Shown here piece by piece: positions 10,933 through 21,572 of a DNA stretch of 64,000 bases. The DNA comes from Allomyces macrogynus ATCC 38327. Taxonomy: Eukaryota > Blastocladiomycota > Blastocladiomycetes > Blastocladiales > Blastocladiaceae. The stretch is from assembly GCA_000151295.1 (NCBI GenBank), contig GG745332.1, positions 634,792-698,791 of the forward strand. Reading direction: 5' to 3'. The position numbers and the translations under genes were made by a program. Below the pieces are notes generated by a model. The model saw nothing but the letters and a program-made list of their open reading frames with translations. It was not told where the DNA came from and made no database searches. Numbering within the stretch: the stretch's first letter is position 1; each line of letters begins with the position of its first letter.

Positions 10933-13524
10933 TCAACCAGAGCACGCCAGGCACGCGTCGCGGTTGTCGAGCGAGCACGCCAAGTCGGCGAGCTTCTGGT
11001 CGCGGTCGGTTGGACTGCTAGAACTGCTCGCACCGCCGGCCTCCTGCTTCTGCTGCTGGCTGAGCGCCTGCTGGTCAACGGTAAACTTGATCGCGTCGGC
11101 CGCGGGCCGCGACCGCAGGTAGTACATGCCCGTCTTGAGCCCCTTTTTCCACCCGTAAAAGTGCATCGATGTGAGCTTGCCGAAATTCGGGTCGGCCATG
11201 TGGATGTTGAGCGACTGCGACTGGTCAATGTAGGCGCCGCGATCGGCAGCCATGTCGACAATCGACCGCTGCGAAATCTCCCAAACGGTGCGGTAGATGC
11301 GTTTCAAGTCGGCCGGGATCTCGGCAATGTTCTGGATCGACCCGTTGGCCGCAATCATGCGGTTCTTGAGCGAGTCGTTCCACAGACCCAGCGAGACGAG
11401 ATCGTGCAACAAGTGCGGGTTCACGACTTGGAACTCGCCGGCGAGCACGCGGCGAGTGTAGATGTTAGATGTGTAGGGCTCAAAGCACTCGTTGTTGCCG
11501 AGAATCTGCGACGTGGACGCCGTCGGCATTGGTGCGAGCAGCAGCGAGTTGCGCACGCCGTGCTTGGCAATCTTCTCGCGCAGCTCGGACCAGTCCCACA
11601 GACCCGAGTCGGGGGTCACACCCCACAGGTCAAACTGCAGCTTGCCCTGTGAGATCGGACTGCCCTCGTAGGTCGCGTACTTGCCGTCGCGCTTGGCAAT
11701 CTCAACCGACGCCTCGAGCGCCGCGTGATAGATCGTCTCGAAAATGTGCTTGTTGAGCGTGCGCGCGCGCTCGTCGTCAAACGACATGCGCATCTTGATG
11801 AAAGCGTCGGCGAGCCCCTGCACGCCAATGCCAATCGGGCGGTGCCGCATGTTCGACCTCTCGGCCTCGGGCACCGGGTAGTAGTTGATGTCGATGATTT
11901 TGTTCAAGTTGCGCGTCACGACTTTTGCCACGTCGTGCAGCTTCTTGAAGTCAAACGTGTCCTTGTCAATCACAAACGTGGGCAACGCGAGCGACGCCAA
12001 GTTGCACACGGCCACCTCGTCGGGGCTCGTGTACTCGACAATCTCCGTGCACAGGTTCGAGCACCGAATCGTGCCGAGGTTCTGCTGGTTCGACTTGCGG
12101 TTGCACGCGTCCTTGTAGAGCATGAACGGCGTGCCTGTCTCGACCTGCGACTCGAGAATCGCAAACCACAGCTTTTGCGCGGGCACGGTACGACGCGCAC
12201 GGCCCTCGCGCTCGTACTGGTGGTAGAGCTCCTCAAACTTGTCGCCCCAGACGTCGGCGAGCCCGGGCGCCTCGGCGGGGCAGAAGAGCGACCAGTCGCC
12301 GTTCGACTCGACGCGCTTCATGAACAGGTCCGGAATCCACAGCGCGTAGAAGAGGTCACGCGCACGCGACTCCTCCTTGCCCGTGTTCTTCTTGAGGTCG
12401 AGGAACTCGAACACGTCGGCGTGCCACGGCTCGAGGTACATGGCAAACGCACCGGGCCGCTTGTTGCCGCCCTGGTCAACGTAGCGCGCTGTGTTGTTGT
12501 AGACGCGCAACATTGGCACCAGACCGTTCGAGTACCCGTTGGTACCGGCAATGTAGGACCCGGAAGCGCGAATGCAGTGCACGTTGAGCCCAATCCCGCC
12601 CGCCGACTTGGAAATCATAGCGCACGTCTTGAGCGTGTCGTAAATGCCCTCAATCGAGTCGTCCTTCATCGAGACGAGGAAGCACGACGACAGTTGCGGC
12701 CGTGGCGTGCCAGCGTTGAAGAGCGTCGGCGATGCGTGAGTGAAGTACTTTTCCGACATGAGGTTGTAGGTCTCAATCGCCTTTTCAATGTCCTCGCCAT
12801 GAATCCCGACGGCGACGCGCATCAGCATGTGCTGCGGGCGCTCAGCGACCTTGCCATTGATCTTGAGCAGGTAGGACCGCTCGAGCGTCTTGAACCCAAA
12901 AAAATTGTAGTTGTAGTCGCGGTCGTAGATGATGGCCGAGTTGAGCCGGTCGGCGTGCTTTTGAATCAGCGCGTGCGTCGCTTCGGAAATCATGGGTGAA
13001 GGCTTGTCGTTGATGGGGTTCACGTACTCGTACAGGTCGGCCATGACCGAGGAAAACTGCTTCTTGGTCTCCTTGTGCAGGTTCGACACGGCAATGCGCG
13101 CGGCCAGGACCGCGTAGTCCGGGTGCGTCGTCGTCAGGTACGCGGCCGTCTCGGCAGCGAGGTTGTCGAGCTCGACCGTCGTGACGCCATTGTAGACGCC
13201 TTGCACGACCTACGAAATGCGGGGAAACAGAATTGGTGAGCCGTGCTGGCCGGCAAAGTCACGCTCGCATGCATCGTGAGCACGCGTGCGCCGTGGAAGG
13301 ATTGAACCGTACCTTTTGCGCGACCGCAGCCGGGTCGAGGTACTCGGTGTTGAGGCCGTAGCAGAGCTTGGCAATTCGAGCCGTAATCTTGTCAAAGGCG
13401 ACACGCTCCTTGCGGCCGTCTGAATGAGCGAGATGTTCGTGTCAGCGACAGACCCAGCCTCATCAAGCCGTCACAGGAGCAAGCAATCCGAGGCCGTACC
13501 GCGCTTCACGACCAGCATCACCAT
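10933..13524 (-). CDS. RNR1: Ribonucleoside-diphosphate reductase large subunit (class Ia)
   Basis: Reduces ribonucleoside diphosphates to deoxyribonucleotides in the cytosol with the small subunit. Exons are 13524-13500 (25 nt), 13419-13313 and 13209-10933; introns are 80 and 103 bp. The product is 802 residues, close to the family norm of about 800-890. The N-terminal ATP-cone reads [20 protein letters not shown] and continues [16 protein letters not shown]. Catalytic pieces are visible: [22 protein letters not shown] with the N-x-C-x-E set, [12 protein letters not shown] with the second active-site Cys, and [20 protein letters not shown]. The tail ends DACLACSG, the C-terminal redox Cys pair. 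The very short first exon is required to supply the conserved first nine residues. Nothing is missing or damaged. Identification is certain from motif order. Confidence 0.97.
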
Positions 13525-15296
13525 GGCGTCGGGTTCGTGGGTAGGAATCGTGGTGACTCACAGCGACGAGTGCCGGGAACAGAAAAACGGGGGCCTTGAG
13601 CGAACGAGCGAGCGAGGCGGCGAGCGAAGCGGGGACCGCACGGGGAGCCGTGAACGGAGCGGGAAACGGAAGAATTCAAGGTCGACTTGAAGCAGTCGGG
13701 CGACCAGCGCGCTGGCGAGGTCGGTCGAGAACGAGGCGAGCACAGTGCAGTGAGTTGCGTGCGCGGGCGGGTCTCCTTGTCGTTGCGGTTGGTGTGGTGT
13801 TGGTGGTGCAGGCTCACGGCCGTCGTTGCGAAGAGAAAGGTGGGAGGGACGAGGATGGGACGATGGGCGCGGCGCGGGTTTTGTTCCAGTGGACGATTCT
13901 GCGACGACCAAGTCGCGGTCGCGACGCCGGGCAGGGACGGCACGCGCTGACCGTGCCTTTCCCGACACGTTTGACGCCACGATGCCTCAGCGGGATGGCT
14001 TGTCCAATTTCTCCCATGTTGGTCAGCGGCTGTTGCTCGTCAGATCGCGTCAGCAACGTCAGCAGCGCCGACAGCGCGGCAGCAGCGTGGCAAAATTGAT
14101 GATCTGCAAAGGCGTCGTGAGCGGCAATCCCGGCAAGGTGTGCGAAAGGGATAGTCGAGAAGCAGCCGCGAAAGGTCGACGAAGAGAAATGGTGCGCAAA
14201 ACATGCTGCACTGTTTGAACGATGAATGATGTGGAGGGCCCATGTGGGCGAAACTGACCAACGACGCAGTTCTTGGCACACCCAGCTGGTATGTACCAAA
14301 AGTCCAAGAAACCCACAATTCTCTTCCAGAAATTCAGATCGTTCTGAGAACCATGTACAGACAGCAATATGGACGAAATCTAGCGCATGTGTTTTCTTGT
14401 CGGAACAAACGCTTGCCTTGAGTTTGTACAGCCATGCAGGTCCGTAATGTAACCATTAGCCACGACACGGACGCATTGACCGACGGTGTACCGGTGGACG
14501 AGTTCGAAGCGCCACATAAGAGTAATTGTGGGGGCGCGCTGCTGATCGGTGCTGGCTCACAGCGGCGCGTTCACAAGTGTCACGACGCGATCTGGCCCAT
14601 AACGATGAAATGCAAGGAGAGAGTTTGCTTGCTCGACACGTCGAAAATTGCAAGCAGCGTTATCGTGTGCCTGCATCATCAACACATGTGTGGCTCGCTT
14701 CCCGATTTGTGACGCTTGACGCTATCTTTCTGCCACACACCCTGGGTGAAACAGCAGCAGCAACAGCAACGTCGTTCCTGGCGGTGCTTTGGTGGATGTA
14801 CAGGTGGGCAGCATGCTATTTATGATGGGATTGCTGGACGGAAGAGGCAGGGTGATGTATGATAAAAATTCCAAACGTCACACCCGCCCTGGCCTGGTGG
14901 GACGACGGCAGTTGATGAGACCGCCAAATGCATGGTCAGTGCGCTGGTACATGACAGTCACGCGGAAAACCTTTGGCAAAGGAAATGACTTGCTCGCAGC
15001 GCTTCAATTTGATTCCCTTTCGAAGCGACTGTCACGTCTCTGAACGCGGTCGCGTTTGATCAGGCCGGACATCGGCGAAATTCCCTCCCGTCGCTGGCCA
15101 CCCTCGTCGGCCAACGCGACAACCATTGTAGTCACGGCGCAGGGTAGCGCGTGTTCAGCTGATGAACGCTGACGTGATGAACGCTGACGGGCGACTCCAT
15201 CACAGATCACGGAAAAGAACACAGGTATACAGAGTTGATGCTCGACATATCCAACCCCAACCATCCAAAACCGGCGGGCTCCCTTCCCACCACCCC
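13525..15296. other. Intergenic region between RNR1 5' end and the Pkr1-like gene 3' end
   Basis: 1.77 kb. The first part should hold the RNR1 promoter. Open frames on both strands between 13560 and 14370 are mutual shadows without family similarity or codon structure. No tRNA, repeat or known motif was found. Confidence 0.55.
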
Positions 15297-17759
15297 TCAC
15301 TCACTCTTGCCGACAACCTCGTCCTTCTCCACCGGCGCGTCCTCGGTCCCAGCATCCGTATCGCTGGTAAATGCCGCGACCTGCGTGACCGCGTACCACA
15401 ACAGCACGTTCACGACGACCAGGAACCACACCCACACATTGCCCTCCATCCCATACGTCATAACCCCGAGCACGGTCATCGACACGACCAAGAACGCAAA
15501 CGCGAAATGCATCAGTCGCTGAATACTCGGCGGCGTCGTGGGCGTCGTCATGGCCGTGACCAGATCGTCGACCGCCGACGGCTGGCGCGCAACGGTCAAC
15601 TCTTCCTCGTCGGGCGACGTCGCGAGCAGCTCGTCGTCTTCATCGTCGTTGGCAATACTGCCGGCCTCGTCGTCGTTGTTGTCGTGCAGCGGGTCGGCCT
15701 CGTGGTCATGATCGTCGGTCGTGGACGTGCCCACAACGCGGCGCTGCGTCAAGAGCGACCTGGTCGCGCCAATCGCCTCGAACCGCACCGCGTCGACGAG
15801 TTCAGGTTCCGGCAGGCCCTCGGTGATGTCAATGTCGCCTTCTTGATCGGCCGTGTTCACGAAGACGGTCGTTTTGACAATCGGCTCCGCTACGGGCGTC
15901 GGCTCCTGGACGGCCAAGTCGCGCGCGACAGCGGGTACTGGTTCCGGTTCGGCTTCCTCGATGTGCGGCGGCTCGGGCTCGGACGTTGGCGTCGACTCGC
16001 TAGCGTCCTGGAACTCGCTTGACGAAATGATACTCGCCAACGTGGTCGGGACAGCGGCTTCTGTGGGCTCCTCGACTGGCTCGGCCGTGGCCTGGATCGC
16101 GTCGGCGAGACTCTCGGGCTCAATTTCCTCGACGGGCGGCAAGGCAGCGGTTTCGACTTCGCGGTCCGGCTCAATCGCCGCGTCGACGGGCTCGATTGCA
16201 GCTTCGTTTGGGCACGACACGTCGTCGTTCTCACCCTGAACAGTCTCGGCGGCGATGGTCGGTGCCGACTCGTTGGCGGGAGCAGCGGCCAAAACCTCAT
16301 CGGCCTCTTGGACAGCGGCATCGTTGGTCGGCGAGTCCACGGGCGCGCTGCGGTCAACGACCTCGGGCTCATCGGACGTCGGCTCGTCAACGGCAGCTGC
16401 TGCTTGCAACTGCACCGCCTCGACCGCGTCTTGATCAGCAACATCGTGCGCCCGCAGTTCCTCGGGCACCTCGCGGTCCACCACATCCGGGACGTCGGCC
16501 GCCAACACCACCGTCTCGACCGCATCCGCCTCGACCGCACCTTCCTCCACCATCAACTCCTCTGCGCCATCCTTATCCTCATCATCCGATACGATCTGCC
16601 ACGACCCACCACCACTGCCGGACCCACTCCCGTCCATCGACGCGACCTCGTCCACGTGAATCACCTCGCCCGACGAATTACTCGTCGGGGACACCGCCAT
16701 ACTCGCGGCCGTCAAATCGTGGTGGTCGCGGTAGAACGGCAGCGTCTGGTCGCCCGAATGGTGGTGGTGGTAGACGGCGAGCGTCAGGTCCTCGCGTTCG
16801 ATTTCAGGGTGCGGGATCGCCACGGTCGGCGCGGCGCGCGGGGCAGTGACGACGGAGGAGAAGAGCGGTTCGCCGTGCGTCGCGTACTCGGGCAGGAGAA
16901 TTTGCTCGCCGCCGTCGTGGTGCGCGTAAAATTCGAGCGTCGCGGGGGCCGAAGGAGGGATGGGGGTCGCGGCGGCGACGGCAGGGGTCGATGGCTCGTC
17001 GTGCATGGCGTCGTCGTCGTCGATGCTGGCCGAACGGGCGAGCGAAACGGGCGCCGACCCAGTCGGAGCCGAATCGATCGGGTGCGCGTCGTCGACCGCG
17101 GTCTCAGTCTCCTCCACCATCTCATCGGTCTCGTCGGCCGCGTGTTCCAGTCCGAGACTTGGCCCGGCAACGTGCGGCTGGAACAGGTCCTGGCCGGCGG
17201 TCGCGTACCCTGGCAGCAGGATCTGGTCGAGGTCCGCCTCTGCGGCACTCGCGTCGGCGTAGTAAGCGAGCGTGGCCGCCGTCAGCGGTGCGGCGTCGGC
17301 CAAGCCATCCGCGTCAGATGCGGGCGCGTCAACAATGGTCCGAGTATTCAGTGCCGCAGGGACCGGCTCGGCAGCGACCTCGTCGTCGACCACGGCACGC
17401 TGCTGCGGCTCGTCCTCGACGACCGCGTGCGTCTCGGGCGCGGGGCTGCTCGTCCCCGGGTGATAGAACGGCAGCGTCGCGTCGACAATGTCCTCGTGCA
17501 TGCCAGCGTAGAACGAGAGCGTCTGGTCGGCAAATTCGGTCGTCACGTCCACCGCGTAGCTTTCGCTCGGCGCGTCCTCGTGGGCGTGCTCGGCAGCGTA
17601 GAATGGCAGCGTCATCTCCTCGCCGGCCATGCGGTAAAACTCGAGCGTCGCATCCTCGCTCGCTGATGCATCCTCGCTTGCGAGTGCGTCCCGAGACGCG
17701 ACGTCAGCGACGTGTGCATGCAGAACAGCCGCCTCCTCGGCCGGAGGCAGATCCATCAT
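15297..17759 (-). CDS. Acidic repeat protein with C-terminal Pkr1-like two-helix membrane domain
   Basis: Single open frame of 820 codons; starts at 17759 or 17756 (MMDLPPAEE) are equivalent. About 710 residues are Glu/Asp/Ala/Val-rich and disordered. Within residues 1-340 a short motif of the form TL-P/E/S-FY recurs about ten times (ATLEFYRM, MTLPFYAA, TLSFYAGM, ATLPFYHP, TLAYYADA, LLPGYATA, TLEFYAHH, LLPEYATH, LTLAVYHH, QTLPFYRD). The last 110 residues hold DDLVTAMTTPTTPPSIQRLM and two membrane helices separated by YGMEGNVW, ending LLWYAVTQV. This order (PxTTP, helix, short loop, helix with LW) resembles Pkr1, an ER protein that assists V-ATPase Vo assembly. Pkr1 itself is only about 120 residues, so the long N-terminal extension is unusual. 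The Pkr1 link is an inference from pattern, not certain. Confidence 0.6.
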   Translation of the reverse strand: MMDLPPAEEAAVLHAHVADVASRDALASEDASASEDATLEFYRMAGEEMTLPFYAAEHAHEDAPSESYAVDVTTEFADQTLSFYAGMHEDIVDATLPFYHPGTSSPAPETHAVVEDEPQQRAVVDDEVAAEPVPAALNTRTIVDAPASDADGLADAAPLTAATLAYYADASAAEADLDQILLPGYATAGQDLFQPHVAGPSLGLEHAADETDEMVEETETAVDDAHPIDSAPTGSAPVSLARSASIDDDDAMHDEPSTPAVAAATPIPPSAPATLEFYAHHDGGEQILLPEYATHGEPLFSSVVTAPRAAPTVAIPHPEIEREDLTLAVYHHHHSGDQTLPFYRDHHDLTAASMAVSPTSNSSGEVIHVDEVASMDGSGSGSGGGSWQIVSDDEDKDGAEELMVEEGAVEADAVETVVLAADVPDVVDREVPEELRAHDVADQDAVEAVQLQAAAAVDEPTSDEPEVVDRSAPVDSPTNDAAVQEADEVLAAAPANESAPTIAAETVQGENDDVSCPNEAAIEPVDAAIEPDREVETAALPPVEEIEPESLADAIQATAEPVEEPTEAAVPTTLASIISSSEFQDASESTPTSEPEPPHIEEAEPEPVPAVARDLAVQEPTPVAEPIVKTTVFVNTADQEGDIDITEGLPEPELVDAVRFEAIGATRSLLTQRRVVGTSTTDDHDHEADPLHDNNDDEAGSIANDDEDDELLATSPDEEELTVARQPSAVDDLVTAMTTPTTPPSIQRLMHFAFAFLVVSMTVLGVMTYGMEGNVWVWFLVVVNVLLWYAVTQVAAFTSDTDAGTEDAPVEKDEVVGKSE

Positions 17760-18754
17760 GGCGTCGGCGGTCGCGTTGACGACGGGCGAATGGCTCTATG
17801 ACGTGTCGAGCATCAAACCTCAGTTCACGCAAATCGTCCATGGCGCTCAATCCCAAGCCAGCCATACCTCGAGCAAGAGGTCGTCGAGCGCCAATTTTAC
17901 AGTGGCGGCGTCGGTCGGCGCAGACTCAATGGTCGGCACAGCATCCAGATCTGCTGGTACGGGGCCCGAATTTGGCGGGTCGGGTCAGCATCTCGCCTCC
18001 CGGACGACAGCCTGATGGCAATGGGGCCAGCTTTGTTTGCTGATGAGGTACCGGACATGCTTGCTGGTGTGGTGCTGAGTGCTGGTGGTGGTTCACGGGG
18101 TCGCCAAGGTGCGGGGTCGCTGCAGGGGCGCTGATCTTGGCGCGTCGAGCAGACTGCCACAGTCTCCTGTTGCTTGATGGTGCTGCACGGGGAGAGACTG
18201 CGTCGAAGGAGCGGCACGCCTTCGACGGTCAAGCTGCCAAGACGTTCGACGGTGACGGCGGCGCACCTTGTCATGCTGGTGCTTGGCCTCTGGCCGCTTC
18301 TGATGCGAACACGACGGTCGAGCCGTGGAAAAGTCGTGGGAGTCCGCCGCTTGTGCCGCTGTCCGGCGACCTTCGTCGTGAGTCTGCGCTTGCTTGTGCT
18401 TCACCGAACCAAAGGTAAACCTTTGCTCGATCCAACAGAAACAACAAAAGTTCTATTCAACATCATGACGGGGCCACCGTGACAAAACGACTGGAACCGG
18501 CGCAAAAAAGAGAAGTGTCGCGTTCAACGACGGAGACAGGCGGGCGGGATGGGGAGGGAGGGCAGGGGCACAGGCGAGCCAAAAACGACGTGAAGGGGTC
18601 AAAGGCAAAACGGATCTCGGACAAGGAACACAAAACAGACGCTGGGGGGAGGGGGGGGGGGGGGGGCAAAAAGAAAAACGATCAAAAGGCACGGCATAAA
18701 CCGCCGACTAGGAAAGAGTGGATCAAGGGAGGTGGCATCAAGAGGGGGGCGCGA
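17760..18754. other. Intergenic region upstream of the Pkr1-like gene
   Basis: Roughly 1 kb containing the promoter of the minus-strand gene ending at 17759 and the 3' flank of the SH3 protein gene. A purine-rich tract with long G runs lies at about 18640-18668 on the plus strand. No gene is supported. Confidence 0.55.
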
Positions 18755-20829
18755 TTACTGCTGCGACCCCGGCGCGATCCCCCCCTCGGGCGTGGGCGTC
18801 GCCGTCGTGGGCGTAGGCAGGACCGGGTCGAGTGCTGCGACTGGGAACACGCCGACGTTCCCGACCGCCGTACCCGCTGCGTCAAGCAGCATCCCCGACG
18901 CCCACCCATCCGAGAAGACCAAATCGACACGCACGACATCGCCCGCGGTAATCGCCAACTCGTCGTCGCGCCGCGGAATGTACGCGTGGTAGACGCGCCG
19001 TCCGCGCACGCCCGACGCGAACGTGACGAGCCCCGCGGCAGGCAACGACCCAAGAATTGCCGTCGCGGCAGCAGCAGCCGCTGCCAACGCGTCGGCATTC
19101 TCCGGCACCGGCGGGACGGGCGGCGTGGCCGCCGACCCGCTATCCCCACCACCGCCACCGTTACCCAACGGCGATGGCCGCAGAACCGACGTGGGCCGTG
19201 CCGGCGGGCGGTCCGACCGGTACCGCGGGTTAATCCCGACATTCGACGCCGAGTCTTCAGGCGCAATCGTTTCGCGGTCGTCGTCGCCGTAAAACGACAT
19301 GCGTGGCGGCGGCGTCAGAGTAGACATGCGCTCCGTCATGGGCGGCGGCGGGATCGGCATACCCGCGCGCGGTGCAGTCGCCGAATCCCCCGGGAGCAAG
19401 GGGGACTGCGGGAGCGCATTGGCCATGGGCGGCGACGCGCCACCGGGCAGCGGCGGGGTACCGGCCGCAGCGTTGGGAATGAACACGGCCGACCCGTCGG
19501 CGGAGCGCGCGACCATGCCGGTGGCCGCGAGGTTGGCCATGGCCGTGGCTTTTGGCGCATCGACGTACTGCAAGTGGCTCGTGGTCGATGCGACCGCGGG
19601 CGAAAAGCCCTGCGCGGCGACCATTTGCCGCTGCGACCGCCGGCGGTACAGGAACAGGCCCAGGAGAATCCCGCCGAGCACGACGGCACCCAAGACCGAC
19701 CCAAGAATCACGCCGAGCGAGGTACTGCTTGTAGACCCTTGGTTGAGCCCATTTGCGTCACCCGCGGGCGTCGCCGAGGGCGACGGGTTCGAAACGGCGG
19801 GGACACCCGTGCACCCGGACGCGGTCGCGCACCCGGCGAGGCAAGCCGAGCTGAGTGTCGGGTACCCGCACAGCTTGAGCGGGCCTTCATTCACGCTGCC
19901 GGAAATACACTTGTCGCCCGACGAATACATGCGCGGGTACGAGACAATTGACGCGTAGACACGGTTCAGGTCGTTGATGAACGTGCTCGATCCGTTTTGC
20001 GACCCGTCGCACGACTGGTCGTTGGGCTGGTTGGCGCGCGCCGAAGAGAACGCTTCGTCGGCCGTGGCCTTGCACAGACCGGGAACGTCGGGCGCCGAGG
20101 CCATTGGGCATGCGCCGGTCTCGGGGTTCAGCAGCAGGTTGCAGTACCACGACAAGTCCCAGCGCACGCCGCGGTTCTTGAACGGGCACCGGAACCACCG
20201 GTGGTTGATATCCGGCAAGTTGGCAAGGATCACGTTTTCCATTACGAGCGTGTCAAAGTCGGTGACCGACTGCAGATTGTCGACCTTGAACGACTGAATG
20301 AGCCGCACGTCATCGTCCGACTTGTTGGACCGCACCATGACCGTGTAGAGCGTACTCGTCAGGTTGGTCGGTGCGAGCAGCTGCGTTCCAAAAGCTGGCG
20401 GAGGCAAGGCACGGGACATGAGGGCGTTAGCACCGGGTGCGATGAGAAGGGAGGGTGGGAGGGGGGGCATGGCTCCCAGCCGGGCAGGTCTCATCGCGCT
20501 CCGCGTCAACAAAGCAAATCAACAAGTGATAAGAAAACACGCGCGATGGTGCAACACGCACCCGAACAGTACTTTGACTGCGACACATCAATCCCCTGGC
20601 ACCCGCCGCGGCCTGAGGCCAGGTTCGCCGCCTGGGCGGACGGCATAGATGCGGTCGCGAGCAGCAGCATCAGCAGCAAGCCCGCAACGGCCGGACGGCC
20701 CAGGAGCGACGGAGATAAGGACGCGGTCCTCCTGGGCGATGTAGCCGCGGTTGGTGCAGTGCCGCGGCCATGACGGGCGTGGCGGCGTGGCGGCACCGGT
20801 GCGCAGACGGTGGCGGCGCTGCACGGCAT
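18755..20829 (-). CDS. Single-pass membrane protein with Cys-rich ectodomain and cytosolic SH3 domain
   Basis: Exons 20829-20562 and 20394-18755, intron 167 bp (GTGCGT...CCAG), 635 residues. Exon 1 supplies a hydrophobic core AVAGLLLMLLLATASMPSAQ, read as a signal peptide with a long N-region. The ectodomain (about 70-300) contains many Cys residues, including GGCQGIDVSQSKYC, HRWFRCPFKN, SWYCNLLL and LSSACLAGCATASGC, and ends in a Ser/Thr/Pro stalk. One TM helix (about 313-337) is followed by the stop-transfer YRRRSQR. The cytosolic tail is Pro-rich and ends in an SH3 domain at about 555-615 (VYHAYIPRRDDELAITAGD, SDGWASGML, GVFPVAAL). The architecture recalls fungal Fus1-type or receptor-scaffold proteins, but ligand and pathway are unknown. 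The splice is supported by continuity of the Cys-rich domain. Confidence 0.75.
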
Positions 20830-21572
20830 GTTGGCGGCGGCGCAGGCGGACACCGTGTGGGGGGCGAGCGGATGGGTGGACCAAGTGCAACCACAAAAAG
20901 GGACGGGCACGACGGTAGCGATGGAAGCGAGGTGCCGACGGGAACGGAACGCGATGGGCCAGCACAGCGCCAACGGGTGCAGCGTCCGTTGGCCAAGCAG
21001 CCGAGTTCGCGCTGAGCAAACGTTCCAGCAGCCGGTCGGTCGAGTGCGTCGCGGACGAGAGCGTGCGACTCGTCGTATCGACCGCAGGACCGGCAGCGGT
21101 GGGCAGGTACGGCACAGGGCACACGGGAAGTTGGAAAACCGGCGATCGTTTGGACTGGTCGGGGACTGGAGCAGGTCGCAGCTGTCTGGTGCAGGCGCGG
21201 GCTGGCAGCGCGGCGGACTAAGTGCAGGTAGTCTTGAGCGGGTGGGCGTCGTCGTCGTCGAGTACTGGTGGGCGAGCGACGGCAACGGGAGCGGCCACGG
21301 CGACGGCGACGGCGGCGGCGGCGGTGGAGAGAAGTGGAGCGACTTATGCTGGGCGAAACCTCGTCGGGGTGGGAAACGGGAAACCAACAGGGGCGAAACC
21401 GTGGAAAAGCCAGTCAAAGCAAAGACCCCGGTGTCCTCAAGCCAAAAAAAAAACGCCAAGCCTCTTCCCTTTTGGGTCGGCGCCGTTTGACGCGGTTTTG
21501 ACGCGGGGCGTCTTTCCCATTCAACGATCAAATCATGGTGATCCCTTCCCCAGTTCCCGCTTCAATCTCAAG
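20830..21572. other. Intergenic region between SH3 membrane protein and GPATCH1
   Basis: Contains the 5' flank of the minus-strand SH3 protein gene and the 3' flank of GPATCH1. Long overlapping open frames here follow from high GC and are not supported by any motif. Confidence 0.5.

Noticed and set aside
11725..12999. 424-codon plus-strand frame opposite RNR1
   Set aside because: Antisense shadow of a highly conserved enzyme.
13596..14299. Overlapping frames up to 167 codons in the RNR1 upstream region considered as a small gene
   Set aside because: Frames on both strands are equally long and Arg/Ser-rich; no motif, no splice-supported continuation.
16308..17666. 452-codon plus-strand frame opposite the Pkr1-like gene
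   Set aside because: His/Arg/Val-rich complement of the acidic repeats; no independent support.
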